From Vibrio sp. HB236076 (GTDB taxonomy: Bacteria > Pseudomonadota > Gammaproteobacteria > Enterobacterales > Vibrionaceae), in NCBI RefSeq assembly GCF_040957575.1, contig NZ_CP162601.1, positions 2,294,001 to 2,358,000 of the forward strand: a stretch of DNA of 64,000 bases. Direction: 5' to 3'. Positions within the stretch are counted from its first letter, which is position 1; the number at the start of each line of letters is the position of its first letter. A program made the translations under genes and the position numbers. The notes beneath the pieces were generated by a model. That model had not been told where the DNA came from, searched no databases, and worked only from the letters and a program-made list of their open reading frames with translations. Of this stretch, positions 49,399-57,019 are shown in pieces.

Positions 49399-51075
49399 AT
49401 GATTCGACTACCCTCTGCTCTTATCCGCTGCTTTGCCTTATGCGCTGCCCTACTGTTACTCACCGGTTGCCAAATTGAATCCCAGCCGAAAAGCGATCTC
49501 GAAAAAATTCAACAACGGGGGGTGTTAAGAGTCGGAACCCTGAATAATCAGTTGTCTTACTACATAGGCCCTGAAGGCCCGACAGGGTTAGATTACGAGT
49601 TGGCTCAGGCGCTGGCCAAAGAGCTTGGCGTTCGCATAGAAATCAAGCCGGCTTATCGATTGGCGGAACTTTTTCCTGCCTTGCAAAAAGGGGAAATCGA
49701 TCTGATCGCGACGGGCCTCAATCAAGAAACTGCTGATGATGAAGGGTTTCACCCAGGCCCCACCTATTACTATGTCAGCCAACAAGTGATCTACAAAAAA
49801 GGCCAGAGGCGGCCACGGGATCTCAAACAACTGGTCAAATACCAGCAGCAACACGTCGACAACCTCGCCACCAATAATCCAGAGTTAGCCCGAGAAAGCA
49901 CTCTCAAGGTCGTCGCCAACTCTTCTTTTGTTGATACCTTAAAACAACAGCAACAAAACGAGCCTGAACTCGCCTTTCGCGCGGTCACTAATGCCGACAA
50001 TCAAGACTTGCTTCAACAAGTCTCGTCGGGCGATCTGCCTTTTACCGTTGCCGATTCGATAGAGCTTTCTCTAGCACAGCGTCTCTACCCTGATTTAGCC
50101 ACGGCGTTTGAATTGACAGAAGATCAACCCGTGTCTTGGTATTTACGACGCTCCGAAGACGAAAGCTTATACGCTTTACTGATCGAGTTTTTTGGTCAAC
50201 TGCAGCAGTCGGGGCAACTGGCGAATTTAGAAGAAAAGTATCTCGGTCACATTGGTTCGTTTGATTATGTGGATACTCGCGCCTTTATTCGCGCCTTAGA
50301 TAAAACCCTGCCGAAATGGGAGCCGATTTTTAAAAAGTATTCAGAGGAGTTTGACTGGCGCCTTATCGCGGCGATTTCCTATCAAGAGTCTCATTGGCGG
50401 CCCAAAGCCAAATCGCCAACTGGGGTCAGAGGAATGATGATGCTGACTTTGCCCACTGCTCGTAGTGTCGGCGTGACAGACCGCCTGGATCCCGAGCAAT
50501 CCATACGCGGTGGTGTGGCTTATTTTCGCCGTATTATCGCCCGTATTCCAGACTCGATTGAAGCGCATGAAAAATATTGGTTTGCCCTGGCCTCCTACAA
50601 CATTGGCTACGGTCACATGATGGATGCAAGGCGTCTCACTGAGCGCCAAGGCGGCAACCCCAATGAGTGGGGCGATGTAAAAGAAAGACTGCCGCAGTTG
50701 CGTAAAAAGCAATACTATACCCAGACTCGCTATGGTTATGCCCGTGGGGATGAAGCCCTTAATTACGTTGAAAACATTCGCCGTTATTATCAAAGTATTG
50801 TTGGCCACGTTGAGCAACACCCAAGCTTGGAAAACAATGATAACTTCGACGATCTCGCGGTGATCCCTGACCTACTTGATGAAAACGAAGATGAAGATGA
50901 ATTAGACGAAGCGATCAGTGCAGAGCAAGAGAACGAGCAAACCGTTGGCGCAGACAGCGAACAAAACACGTCAGACAACAACCAAAACCAGACTGATGTT
51001 TCTGATGGCAACAGCGACAATAATGACCGCCCAACACCGTCCGAACCGTCCGAAGATACATCGAGTCAAACTTAA
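49399..51075 (+). CDS. mltF: Membrane-bound lytic murein transglycosylase F
   Basis: Outer-membrane lipoprotein with two domains. The lipobox LLTGC puts the lipidated cysteine at residue 24. An amino-acid-binding-protein-like regulatory domain covers ~38-275 (RGVLRVGTLNN, GLDYELAQALAKELGVRI), and a lytic transglycosylase domain ~290-465 has the catalytic glutamate in ISYQESHWRPKAKS near 331 followed by GVRGMMMLTLPTA. After ~480 comes a ~75-residue acidic, low-complexity tail (D/E/N/Q/S), making it 558 residues versus about 518 in E. coli. Divergent from purL, the same neighbourhood as in E. coli. Confidence 0.95.
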   Translation: MIRLPSALIRCFALCAALLLLTGCQIESQPKSDLEKIQQRGVLRVGTLNNQLSYYIGPEGPTGLDYELAQALAKELGVRIEIKPAYRLAELFPALQKGEIDLIATGLNQETADDEGFHPGPTYYYVSQQVIYKKGQRRPRDLKQLVKYQQQHVDNLATNNPELARESTLKVVANSSFVDTLKQQQQNEPELAFRAVTNADNQDLLQQVSSGDLPFTVADSIELSLAQRLYPDLATAFELTEDQPVSWYLRRSEDESLYALLIEFFGQLQQSGQLANLEEKYLGHIGSFDYVDTRAFIRALDKTLPKWEPIFKKYSEEFDWRLIAAISYQESHWRPKAKSPTGVRGMMMLTLPTARSVGVTDRLDPEQSIRGGVAYFRRIIARIPDSIEAHEKYWFALASYNIGYGHMMDARRLTERQGGNPNEWGDVKERLPQLRKKQYYTQTRYGYARGDEALNYVENIRRYYQSIVGHVEQHPSLENNDNFDDLAVIPDLLDENEDEDELDEAISAEQENEQTVGADSEQNTSDNNQNQTDVSDGNSDNNDRPTPSEPSEDTSSQT

Positions 51076-51682
51076 TCTCTGCTCTACCTGTTGTGTCAAT
51101 AGGAAAGCCTTTGCAACAGGGTTGGCATTTCTCTAAGGGCTGTCCTTACAAGCGCCGTTGTCACGGCTAACAAACCATGCAATATACACCCAAGTGTCGT
51201 TAAAGCACTTGGGTGTAAAAAGATTGCCTATTTTTCAAAGGCAAACTATACTTTACTTCTTGAATCAACATCAGAAGATGTCTGGTTCATACTGAAACCT
51301 TCACCAGGCTGTTATTGCGCGTCTTGGGCATAAGTGACTGGTGGGTGTTCAAACAAGCCTTGATGACTCCTGCTAACTCACACAGCAGTTCCTACGAGCA
51401 TCAGTAACTAACTATGTTCCTTACTTATTTCTGTCACATTAGAGGGCTACTCTATGGCAGACATAACAGGATACCGTTACACCAAAATCACAATATGTAC
51501 GATGACATAGCCCAGCTTTGAGTAGTGGCCAGTGGGTGATTGTGTCACCGAAAGGCGATTTGTGATTAATGTGAGCGATATAAAGCTTATACCAAACAAA
51601 TGTCGTATCAGTAAAAGAACAGTACCCAGAATAAAGAGCTATACCTTGTCCACTGGGATGACTGATTTGGGGAGAACACACC
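51076..51682. other. 600-base region without a recognised gene, with two hairpins
   Basis: The stretch between mltF and the 43-codon gene has no accepted frame. A long hairpin at 51187-51216 (ACACCCAAGTG / CACTTGGGTGT, 8-9-base loop) lacks a T tail on the plus strand; on the minus strand the stem is preceded rather than followed by a T run. A smaller stem TTGCCT / AGGCAA is at 51223-51244. The remainder has no recognised RNA motif; it may be a long 5' leader for the small gene or an unrecognised small RNA. Confidence 0.4.
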
Positions 51683-51814
51683 ATGCGTAAAAGACGCACC
51701 GCAAAGCGACTTAATAATATTGTCGCAGCGAATAGAAGAAAGCGTAAATTTGCTCATATGAGAAAAAAAATCAGTGCTAGGCACCGAATTTACGTACAAG
51801 TATTGTCGAATTAA
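51683..51814 (+). CDS. 43-residue highly basic hypothetical protein
   Basis: MRKRRTAKRLNNIVAANRRK followed by RKFAHMRKKISARHRIYVQV and LSN: 17 Arg/Lys and two His out of 43, one acidic residue absent, so strongly positive. A strong ribosome site (GGGGAG) lies 7-8 bases before ATG and an intrinsic terminator begins 15 bases after the stop, which supports a real gene too short for routine calling. The composition suggests nucleic-acid or ribosome binding; it vaguely recalls tiny basic proteins such as E. coli YciY, without convincing alignment. Function unknown. Confidence 0.55.
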   Translation: MRKRRTAKRLNNIVAANRRKRKFAHMRKKISARHRIYVQVLSN

Positions 51815-51828
51815 ATTCGATAACCGTA

Positions 51829-51856
51829 GAAGCTAGGTGTAAAGCCTAGCTTTTTG
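51829..51856 (+). terminator. Intrinsic terminator after the 43-codon gene
   Basis: AAGCTAGG-TGTAAAG-CCTAGCTT then TTT; overlaps the last codons of the convergent tadA gene. Confidence 0.82.
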
Positions 51857-52400
51857 GTATTTGAGGGCCGGTCAGTTTCGCTTTTTGCTTTTGTTGTTTG
51901 ATCTCTTTGCGACGCCGTTTAAAAAAGTTTTGCAGCAGTGACTTGCACTCATCTTCAAGCAGCCCGCCTTCGACTTGGGCATAGTGAAAAGCCGCAGGGC
52001 TGTTAAACACATCGATAACGGTGCCGGCCGCACCGGCTTTTAAATCTGGCGCTCCGTAAACAATACGCGTGACTCGGGCATGTAACAAAGCACCGGCACA
52101 CATAGGGCATGGCTCTAACGTAACGTACAACGTGGTGTCTAACAATCGGTAATTATTCAGCGTTTTACCGGCTTGACGCAAGGTGTTCACTTCGGCATGA
52201 GCACAAGGATCACACAAGCTGATCGACTGATTGTAACCGGTGGCGATCACTTGCTGATCTTTCACCAATACAGCGCCAATAGGCACTTCACCTTGTTGTT
52301 CTGCTTGGCGAGCAAGTTCTATCGCCATTTGCATATAATGTTGATCCAGCTCTGTGAATCGCGCTTCGTTGCCGGGCTGCTGAGAAGAAAATGGTTCCAT
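51846..52400 (-). CDS. tadA: tRNA-specific adenosine deaminase TadA
   Basis: Converts adenosine-34 to inosine in tRNA-Arg(ACG); essential in most bacteria. 184 residues with the zinc/catalytic motif CAHAEVNTLRQAG near 68-80 and PCPMCAGALLHAR near 97-109. N-terminal ~18 residues (MEPFSSQQPGNEARFTEL) and the basic C-terminal tail (KRRRKEIKQQKQKAK) extend the core. The end overlaps the terminator of the convergent small gene. Neighbour of purL/mltF as in E. coli. Confidence 0.97.
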   Translation of the reverse strand: MEPFSSQQPGNEARFTELDQHYMQMAIELARQAEQQGEVPIGAVLVKDQQVIATGYNQSISLCDPCAHAEVNTLRQAGKTLNNYRLLDTTLYVTLEPCPMCAGALLHARVTRIVYGAPDLKAGAAGTVIDVFNSPAAFHYAQVEGGLLEDECKSLLQNFFKRRRKEIKQQKQKAKLTGPQIPKS

Positions 52401-52480
52401 GATTACCTCACCTAATAACAGCCGCTAGGATACCGAACCTCACCCAGAACACCAATGGTTTCCCAAGAGAAATACGCCGG

Positions 52481-52906
52481 TTATTGCCGGTTGGCTATCC
52501 AAGATAAGGGGGCAACATCCTGAGTAAGATGGCTAACCCCCGTTTGTATATCGATGTGATACTCTTGCCCGCGCTCCGTTTGCCAATGAACGTCTAATTG
52601 TAGCTCAACAAAATGATCGGCCCGCTCAGTGATGGTTTGCTGCCAATAGATCGTTTGTTGTTGTAAACCTTGCCAATGGCCTGATGCAGAAGTCAGCGAC
52701 TGCCCTTGATAAAATAGCAAAAATTGCTGTGTGTAATGGGTCTGCGCCCATTGGAGTACTTGTGATTTTTGCGCCACGATGTACTGATGATAAAGGCTAT
52801 TACTCCAGCACTGCCAAATCACCGTGCAAAAGAGACTGCATACCACCAAGGCAATCATCGGCTCTAATAAGCTAAATCCCAACGGTCGCCGAACGATACA
52901 GCCCAT
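52481..52906 (-). CDS. Type IV minor pilin, PilV/PilE-like
   Basis: A 141-residue prepilin-like protein. The start is the ATG at 52906, with GGAGG 4 bases upstream; a longer frame extends to 53083 but inside the upstream gene. The leader MGCIVRRPLG ends in glycine, followed by FSLLEPMIALVVCSLFC: mature Phe1 and Glu5 are correct, while Pro at +6 is unusual. The rest is short with a Cys-poor head and no recognised signature. It is last of a four-gene minor-pilin cluster, overlapping the preceding gene by 35 bases. Confidence 0.72.
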   Translation of the reverse strand: MGCIVRRPLGFSLLEPMIALVVCSLFCTVIWQCWSNSLYHQYIVAQKSQVLQWAQTHYTQQFLLFYQGQSLTSASGHWQGLQQQTIYWQQTITERADHFVELQLDVHWQTERGQEYHIDIQTGVSHLTQDVAPLSWIANRQ

Positions 52907-54116
52907 ATGGCCTCCAAAAAATGACGTTTCCCCACTCACCATTCTCCACCCTTGTCGCCTGAATACTGCCTTGCCCAGTGAGGTAAATACTGGCCTCTTG
53001 TTGGGTAAAGAGAAGATTGCCACGCCAAAACCACGTACCCAAGGCCACAAAATGTGGCTGTATCGTGTCGGACTCGCTAACACTGAGTGCTTGATTCACC
53101 TGTTGCTTGGCCCACATTGACGCTTGCCAGTCAACATCTTGAGTCGTCACTAAGGCGGCATGCATCTGACAGTGGTCACAGACCAGCGTGCCGTTGTGCA
53201 GCCAAAAAACCATACCCTGTGCAGATTGAACATCTCCAGACAAAGCACAATCGCCACGCCAGGCAAAATAGCGCTTCCCTGTCGTAAGGCCTTCTTCTAA
53301 CCAGGACTGACAGGTTTGAAATTCACGACTGTCGCCGACCAGACCTAGATGACTCCATTGTGCTTTGCGCCAAAAATCTTGTTGAGCCTCGGTGATGTCT
53401 AAGCCAGCGACAAAGTCATTCAGGGCTTGATCAACCTCTTGTGGGTTAACAAAGCGGGCGTCTTGTTGCCACTTGGCTTGTTCTTGGTGAGGTGGCAGTG
53501 GATCCTGAGAGTTCAATTGCGGCGCTTCTAGCGCACATTCTACCCTACCCTCTGATGACCAAGGCGCGCGATAAAAAAGCCCGCTTTGTGCTGAGACTCT
53601 CCATTTGCTCTGGCTGATCACGCCTAGACACGGTGACAGTTCACTTAAAGGCTCAAGACTCAACTGTCCGTCCAATATCAAGTCAGAGTGAGTGGCAATC
53701 GCCCAATGTGCCTGCCGGGGCACAATCACAAGGCTGTGCTGTATTTCCTCATTATCACGTCTAATTTTCAGTCGCTTAGGGTATTCAAGCCACATCACTT
53801 GAGCGCTTTCATCACAGCCAGACAATGGCGTATCCGCTTTGAGAATCACCTGATCCAACAGTGATTGATACACGCAGCTGAGATCGCCTTGTAAACGCCA
53901 CTGGTTTTTTTGCCTCTCTTGATAAAGGTGAGCAAGCCTGGCCATTTGCCATTGCTCACGGGTGACCTGCGCATAATATTGGCTCAAAATGAGCGTGACC
54001 AAGCTAATAAAAATTAATGAGAAAAAACCCGACTGATCAGACACTCCCAGGCGGCGATTGCGCTTTGAGGGAACAAAAGGCCGACGGTGTCTCTTTTGCA
54101 CAGTAAGAGATCTCAT
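52872..54116 (-). CDS. Large PilX-like minor pilin component
   Basis: 414 residues. A basic N-terminus (~28 residues) precedes a hydrophobic helix GFFSLIFISLVTLILSQYYAQ, placed like the N-terminal helix of a pilin, but the residue at +5 after the glycine is not glutamate, as in PilX/GspK-type tip subunits. The remaining ~360 residues are a globular region with scattered cysteines and many tryptophans (e.g. WLEYPKRLKIRR, FWRKAQWSHLG). No closer identity is clear. By position (third of four) it is the PilX equivalent of the DNA-uptake pilus minor pilins. Confidence 0.6.
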   Translation of the reverse strand: MRSLTVQKRHRRPFVPSKRNRRLGVSDQSGFFSLIFISLVTLILSQYYAQVTREQWQMARLAHLYQERQKNQWRLQGDLSCVYQSLLDQVILKADTPLSGCDESAQVMWLEYPKRLKIRRDNEEIQHSLVIVPRQAHWAIATHSDLILDGQLSLEPLSELSPCLGVISQSKWRVSAQSGLFYRAPWSSEGRVECALEAPQLNSQDPLPPHQEQAKWQQDARFVNPQEVDQALNDFVAGLDITEAQQDFWRKAQWSHLGLVGDSREFQTCQSWLEEGLTTGKRYFAWRGDCALSGDVQSAQGMVFWLHNGTLVCDHCQMHAALVTTQDVDWQASMWAKQQVNQALSVSESDTIQPHFVALGTWFWRGNLLFTQQEASIYLTGQGSIQATRVENGEWGNVIFWRPYGLYRSATVGI

Positions 54117-54152
54117 GATAGCAATAACCTCAAGTTCGATTGGCTCACGACA

Positions 54153-54809
54153 TTACCCTCCCTGACCCAAGATAATATTGTTAACCAGTACCTTGCGCTG
54201 ACGAGTATAAAACGCATTTGGCTGCGCAGTTAAAGCAGCGGTTAAGGAGATCTCAAGCTCTAACACTGTGGTGTCACCTCGTTGATGAGTAAAAGCAGCA
54301 ATGTTAAGTTCACTGACTTGAATAAAGCTCGTATCCCAAATTTGATAACAGGGGGCCTGCGGCTGCGTACTGTAGGGGGCACTGATCGCCTGACGCCACT
54401 CACACAATTTCAATTGTTTCCCTTGTTGTTGATAGCGAATGTATTGCTGCCAGACATTCACCTCGTCTGATACTTGAAAAAATAACGTCATTTGTTTGCC
54501 TTGCTCGGCAATGTCAATTGGCCAATGGGACGCTATTGTCGATGACCATTGAACTTGTGCGCCGGCATGGGCCAAATCATCCGCCATTACCGCGACTTGT
54601 TTATCGATCAGTTGTCGCAAGGTCAGTGCTTGCCATTGCGTGCTCATCGTTTGGCGAAAGGTGACAAAAAAGCCACTGGCCAAAAGTATGACTAAAGAGG
54701 CAATCAGTAGAGTCATCAATAGCTCAATGAAACTGAGGCCCCGCTGCCTTTTTATTGCCGTTAACAAGGACTTTGCCCCTTTCTGGTCACGCAGCGTCAC
54801 GTTGACCAT
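54153..54809 (-). CDS. Type IV minor pilin, PilW-like
   Basis: 218 residues. A ~23-residue leader (MVNVTLRDQKGAKSLLTAIK, RQRG) ends in the processing site RG^LSFIELLMTLLIASLVILLASG, with Glu5 present and leucine instead of phenylalanine at +1. The globular domain has two cysteines (LKLCEWRQ, APCYQIWD) that may form a disulfide. The ATG at 54809 is one base after the fimT stop; an overlapping GTG (54818) is the alternative. Second of four pilin genes; PilW by order and length. Confidence 0.7.
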   Translation of the reverse strand: MVNVTLRDQKGAKSLLTAIKRQRGLSFIELLMTLLIASLVILLASGFFVTFRQTMSTQWQALTLRQLIDKQVAVMADDLAHAGAQVQWSSTIASHWPIDIAEQGKQMTLFFQVSDEVNVWQQYIRYQQQGKQLKLCEWRQAISAPYSTQPQAPCYQIWDTSFIQVSELNIAAFTHQRGDTTVLELEISLTAALTAQPNAFYTRQRKVLVNNIILGQGG

Positions 54810-54810
54810 C

Positions 54811-55332
54811 TTAACCACACCAGTCTAATCCATGAGTGTATGCTAACTGTGTAGCGCATTGGCGGATCCGACCGGAATGCATGGATAAAATGGTTTTGAT
54901 GGCCGATTCACCTTCAGAGGATCTCAGTAGGAGGTGACCGGAAATGGGTTGACCACGACGGGCAAGAAACTTGACTCTCGCTTGGGCATAATTGTGAGAA
55001 AACTCCAGTTGATGGGTATCATCAGAGCGAAGTTGAGCCCAAACGGTCACAAACTCATCGGCGTCTGCGTTTGGTGAGTCGGATAAAGTCAGTTGCCAAT
55101 GAGATTGCCACTTCGATGCGGGATGCCCCAGGTGAAGCCATAAAGGCTTGCCCAATGTCTGAGTTAAAGATTGGCTGTACTGTAAAAAACCGTAGAGCGC
55201 CTTGCCGTTCGCCGTTAGTGTCTCGCGTTCGGTCACAACTTGGCCAAAGGGCAAAGAAAAGCCGCTGAGCAGTGTTAATAAAAATACGCAGACTAAAAGC
55301 TCAATCAAACTAAAGCCTTGTTTCTTTTTCAT
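54811..55332 (-). CDS. fimT: Type IV minor pilin FimT/GspH-like
   Basis: 173 residues from the ATG at 55332 (AGGGG upstream): leader MKKKQG^FSLIELLVCVFLLTLLSGF, a textbook class III signal peptide with Glu5. The C-terminal region contains HSGRIRQC (GRIR near 154-157), matching the GRxR motif described as DNA-binding in FimT minor pilins for natural transformation, plus two cysteines (RQCAT, DWCG) able to form a C-terminal disulfide. First gene of the minor-pilin operon, located between tadA and dnaJ as in V. cholerae (VC0857-0862 area by recollection). Confidence 0.8.
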   Translation of the reverse strand: MKKKQGFSLIELLVCVFLLTLLSGFSLPFGQVVTERETLTANGKALYGFLQYSQSLTQTLGKPLWLHLGHPASKWQSHWQLTLSDSPNADADEFVTVWAQLRSDDTHQLEFSHNYAQARVKFLARRGQPISGHLLLRSSEGESAIKTILSMHSGRIRQCATQLAYTHGLDWCG

Positions 55333-55613
55333 CACTTTCCCCTGCTAATCACCCATGACTGCCAAGGTTGATGACACCAGGTCATGCTTTTTTACCTTGG
55401 CAGACTCACCCAAATTCCCTGAAATCTAAGCCATTGATGACAGTTTAGAATCAGGGCGGTGAAGGGAAAGGATTGGAGGACGAAAATAAGCGGTGAAGGA
55501 GTATGAAATCATGCCAGAGTGACAGGCTTTAGGGTGAGAAACTGTGACAACAACAGGAAAAAATCGAGGTTTCGGTACGTAAAAAGCGCGTTGAAGAGAA
55601 AACTCAACGGATA
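55333..55613. other. Intergenic region between dnaJ terminator and fimT
   Basis: About 280 bases upstream of the pilin operon on the minus strand; no gene recognised. Expected to contain the fimT promoter, but I found no convincing sigma-70 or TfoX/CRP-type site by eye. Confidence 0.4.
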
Positions 55614-55641
55614 AAAAAACAGCCCGCTTAAAGCAGGCTGT
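55614..55641 (-). terminator. Intrinsic terminator after dnaJ
   Basis: ACAGCCTGCTT-TA-AGCGGGCTGT followed by T7 on the minus strand, about 20 bases past the dnaJ stop. Confidence 0.9.
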
Positions 55642-55662
55642 CATACGTTAATACACAACAAA

Positions 55663-56811
55663 TTAACTGGTTAAATCGTCAAAGAACTTTTTCACGCCTT
55701 GGAAAAAGCCTTCTGATTTAGGCTTGTGTTTGTGGCCCGAATCACCGCCACATGACTCATCAAATTCACGCAATAAGTCTTTTTGTTTGGTGCTGAGTTT
55801 AACCGGTGTTTCAACCACAAGTTTAACAATCAAATCACCGACACCAGCGCCGCGAACATTTTGTACCCCTTTGCCACGCATGCGGAACATACGACCGGTT
55901 TGAGTTTCTTCCGGTACTTTTAAGCTGACGCGGCCATCTAACGTAGGGACTTCGACTTCACCACCCAGAGCAGCCATTGCAAAGCTAATTGGCACCTCAC
56001 AGTGTAGGTTATTGCCATCACGATCAAAAATGTGGTGCTCTTTAACGTGAACTTGGACATAAAGATCACCGGCTGGCGCCCCCATTTCCCCGGCTTCGCC
56101 TTCGTTGTTCAAACGAATGCGATCACCCGTGTCGACACCGGCTGGGATTTTGACATTCAGCGTTTTTGTTTCTTGCTTGCGACCTTGACCATGACAAGAG
56201 TTACATGGGTCTTTAATGATCTTCCCTTTACCATTACAGGTTGGGCAGGTTTGTTGAACCGCAAAGAAACCTTGGCGCATTTGCACTTGGCCGTGCCCAT
56301 GACAGGTACCACAGGTCTCTGGTGTCGAGCCTTTTTTCGCCCCACTGCCATCACAAGTGTCACAGTGAACCATAGTCGGAACTCGGATCTCTTTCGACAC
56401 ACCGCGTACGGCTTCTTCTAAGGTCAACTCCATGTTGTAGCGAAGATCGGCACCGCGCTGTGCTCGCGCTTGGCCGCCACCACGTCGACCACCGCCGAAG
56501 ATATCACCAAAGACGTCACCGAAGATATCGCCAAAGTCTGCGCCGCCGCCACCGAAGCCGCCGCCGCCATAGCCGCCTTGGCCTTGCTCAAACGCAGCAT
56601 GACCATATTGATCGTACGCCGCTTTTTTCTGAGCATCGGTTAGAATTTCGTACGCTTCTTTTACTTCTTTAAACTTACCCGCCGCTTCTTTGTCACCAGG
56701 GTTTCTATCCGGGTGGAACTTCATTGCCAGACGCTTATACGCCTTTTTAATGTCGCGCTCAGAGGCGTCTCGGCTTACGCCTAATACTTCGTAAAAATCA
56801 CGTTTTGACAT
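55663..56811 (-). CDS. dnaJ: Chaperone DnaJ (Hsp40)
   Basis: Co-chaperone stimulating DnaK ATPase. 382 residues from the ATG at 56811 ([12 protein letters not shown]; five upstream codons are not conserved). J domain 1-70 with the HPD motif (FHPDRNPGD near 33), Gly/Phe region ~75-120 (very glycine-rich), four CxxCxGxG zinc repeats between ~145 and 205 ([32 protein letters not shown]), and a C-terminal substrate domain. Encoded downstream of dnaK with a hairpin-rich gap. Confidence 0.98.
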   Translation of the reverse strand: MSKRDFYEVLGVSRDASERDIKKAYKRLAMKFHPDRNPGDKEAAGKFKEVKEAYEILTDAQKKAAYDQYGHAAFEQGQGGYGGGGFGGGGADFGDIFGDVFGDIFGGGRRGGGQARAQRGADLRYNMELTLEEAVRGVSKEIRVPTMVHCDTCDGSGAKKGSTPETCGTCHGHGQVQMRQGFFAVQQTCPTCNGKGKIIKDPCNSCHGQGRKQETKTLNVKIPAGVDTGDRIRLNNEGEAGEMGAPAGDLYVQVHVKEHHIFDRDGNNLHCEVPISFAMAALGGEVEVPTLDGRVSLKVPEETQTGRMFRMRGKGVQNVRGAGVGDLIVKLVVETPVKLSTKQKDLLREFDESCGGDSGHKHKPKSEGFFQGVKKFFDDLTS

Positions 56812-56863
56812 AGTTTCAGTCACCAATTGCTACTTCTAACGGCAGTTCACCGCTGTGTGGTTT

Positions 56864-56919
56864 ATATCGTTCTAAGCAAACTGATCAGAGTGTCTTAATC
56901 CGTTTGCTTAGAGCGATAT
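56864..56919 (-). repeat. 18-bp-stem inverted repeat in the dnaK-dnaJ gap
   Basis: ATATCGTTCTAAGCAAAC (56864-56881) pairs with GTTTGCTTAGAGCGATAT (56902-56919) at 17 of 18 positions (one G-T type mismatch) around a 20-base loop. No T tail. It lies just upstream of dnaJ and would form a stable hairpin in the dnaKJ message; role may be processing, attenuation or RNA stability. Confidence 0.7.
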
Positions 56920-56932
56920 TGTGGACAAATAG

Positions 56933-56962
56933 ACGGGCGTAAGAGTTACCCCAAACGCCCGT
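56933..56962 (-). terminator. Hairpin downstream of dnaK
   Basis: ACGGGCGT / ACGCCCGT stem with a 14-base loop, 58 bases after the dnaK stop; the following tract (CTATTTG) is only weakly T-rich. Probably a partial terminator that sets the dnaK:dnaJ ratio. Confidence 0.45.
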
Positions 56963-57019
56963 TAACGAAGAAAAACATCGTCTTTTCGGCAAAGAAGAAC
57001 TTTGCCTACTCAGATTCAA

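Noticed and set aside
52907..53083. Longer version of the last minor pilin (200 codons)
   Set aside because: The extra 59 codons are out-of-frame coding sequence of the upstream pilin gene and would place the prepilin leader internally.
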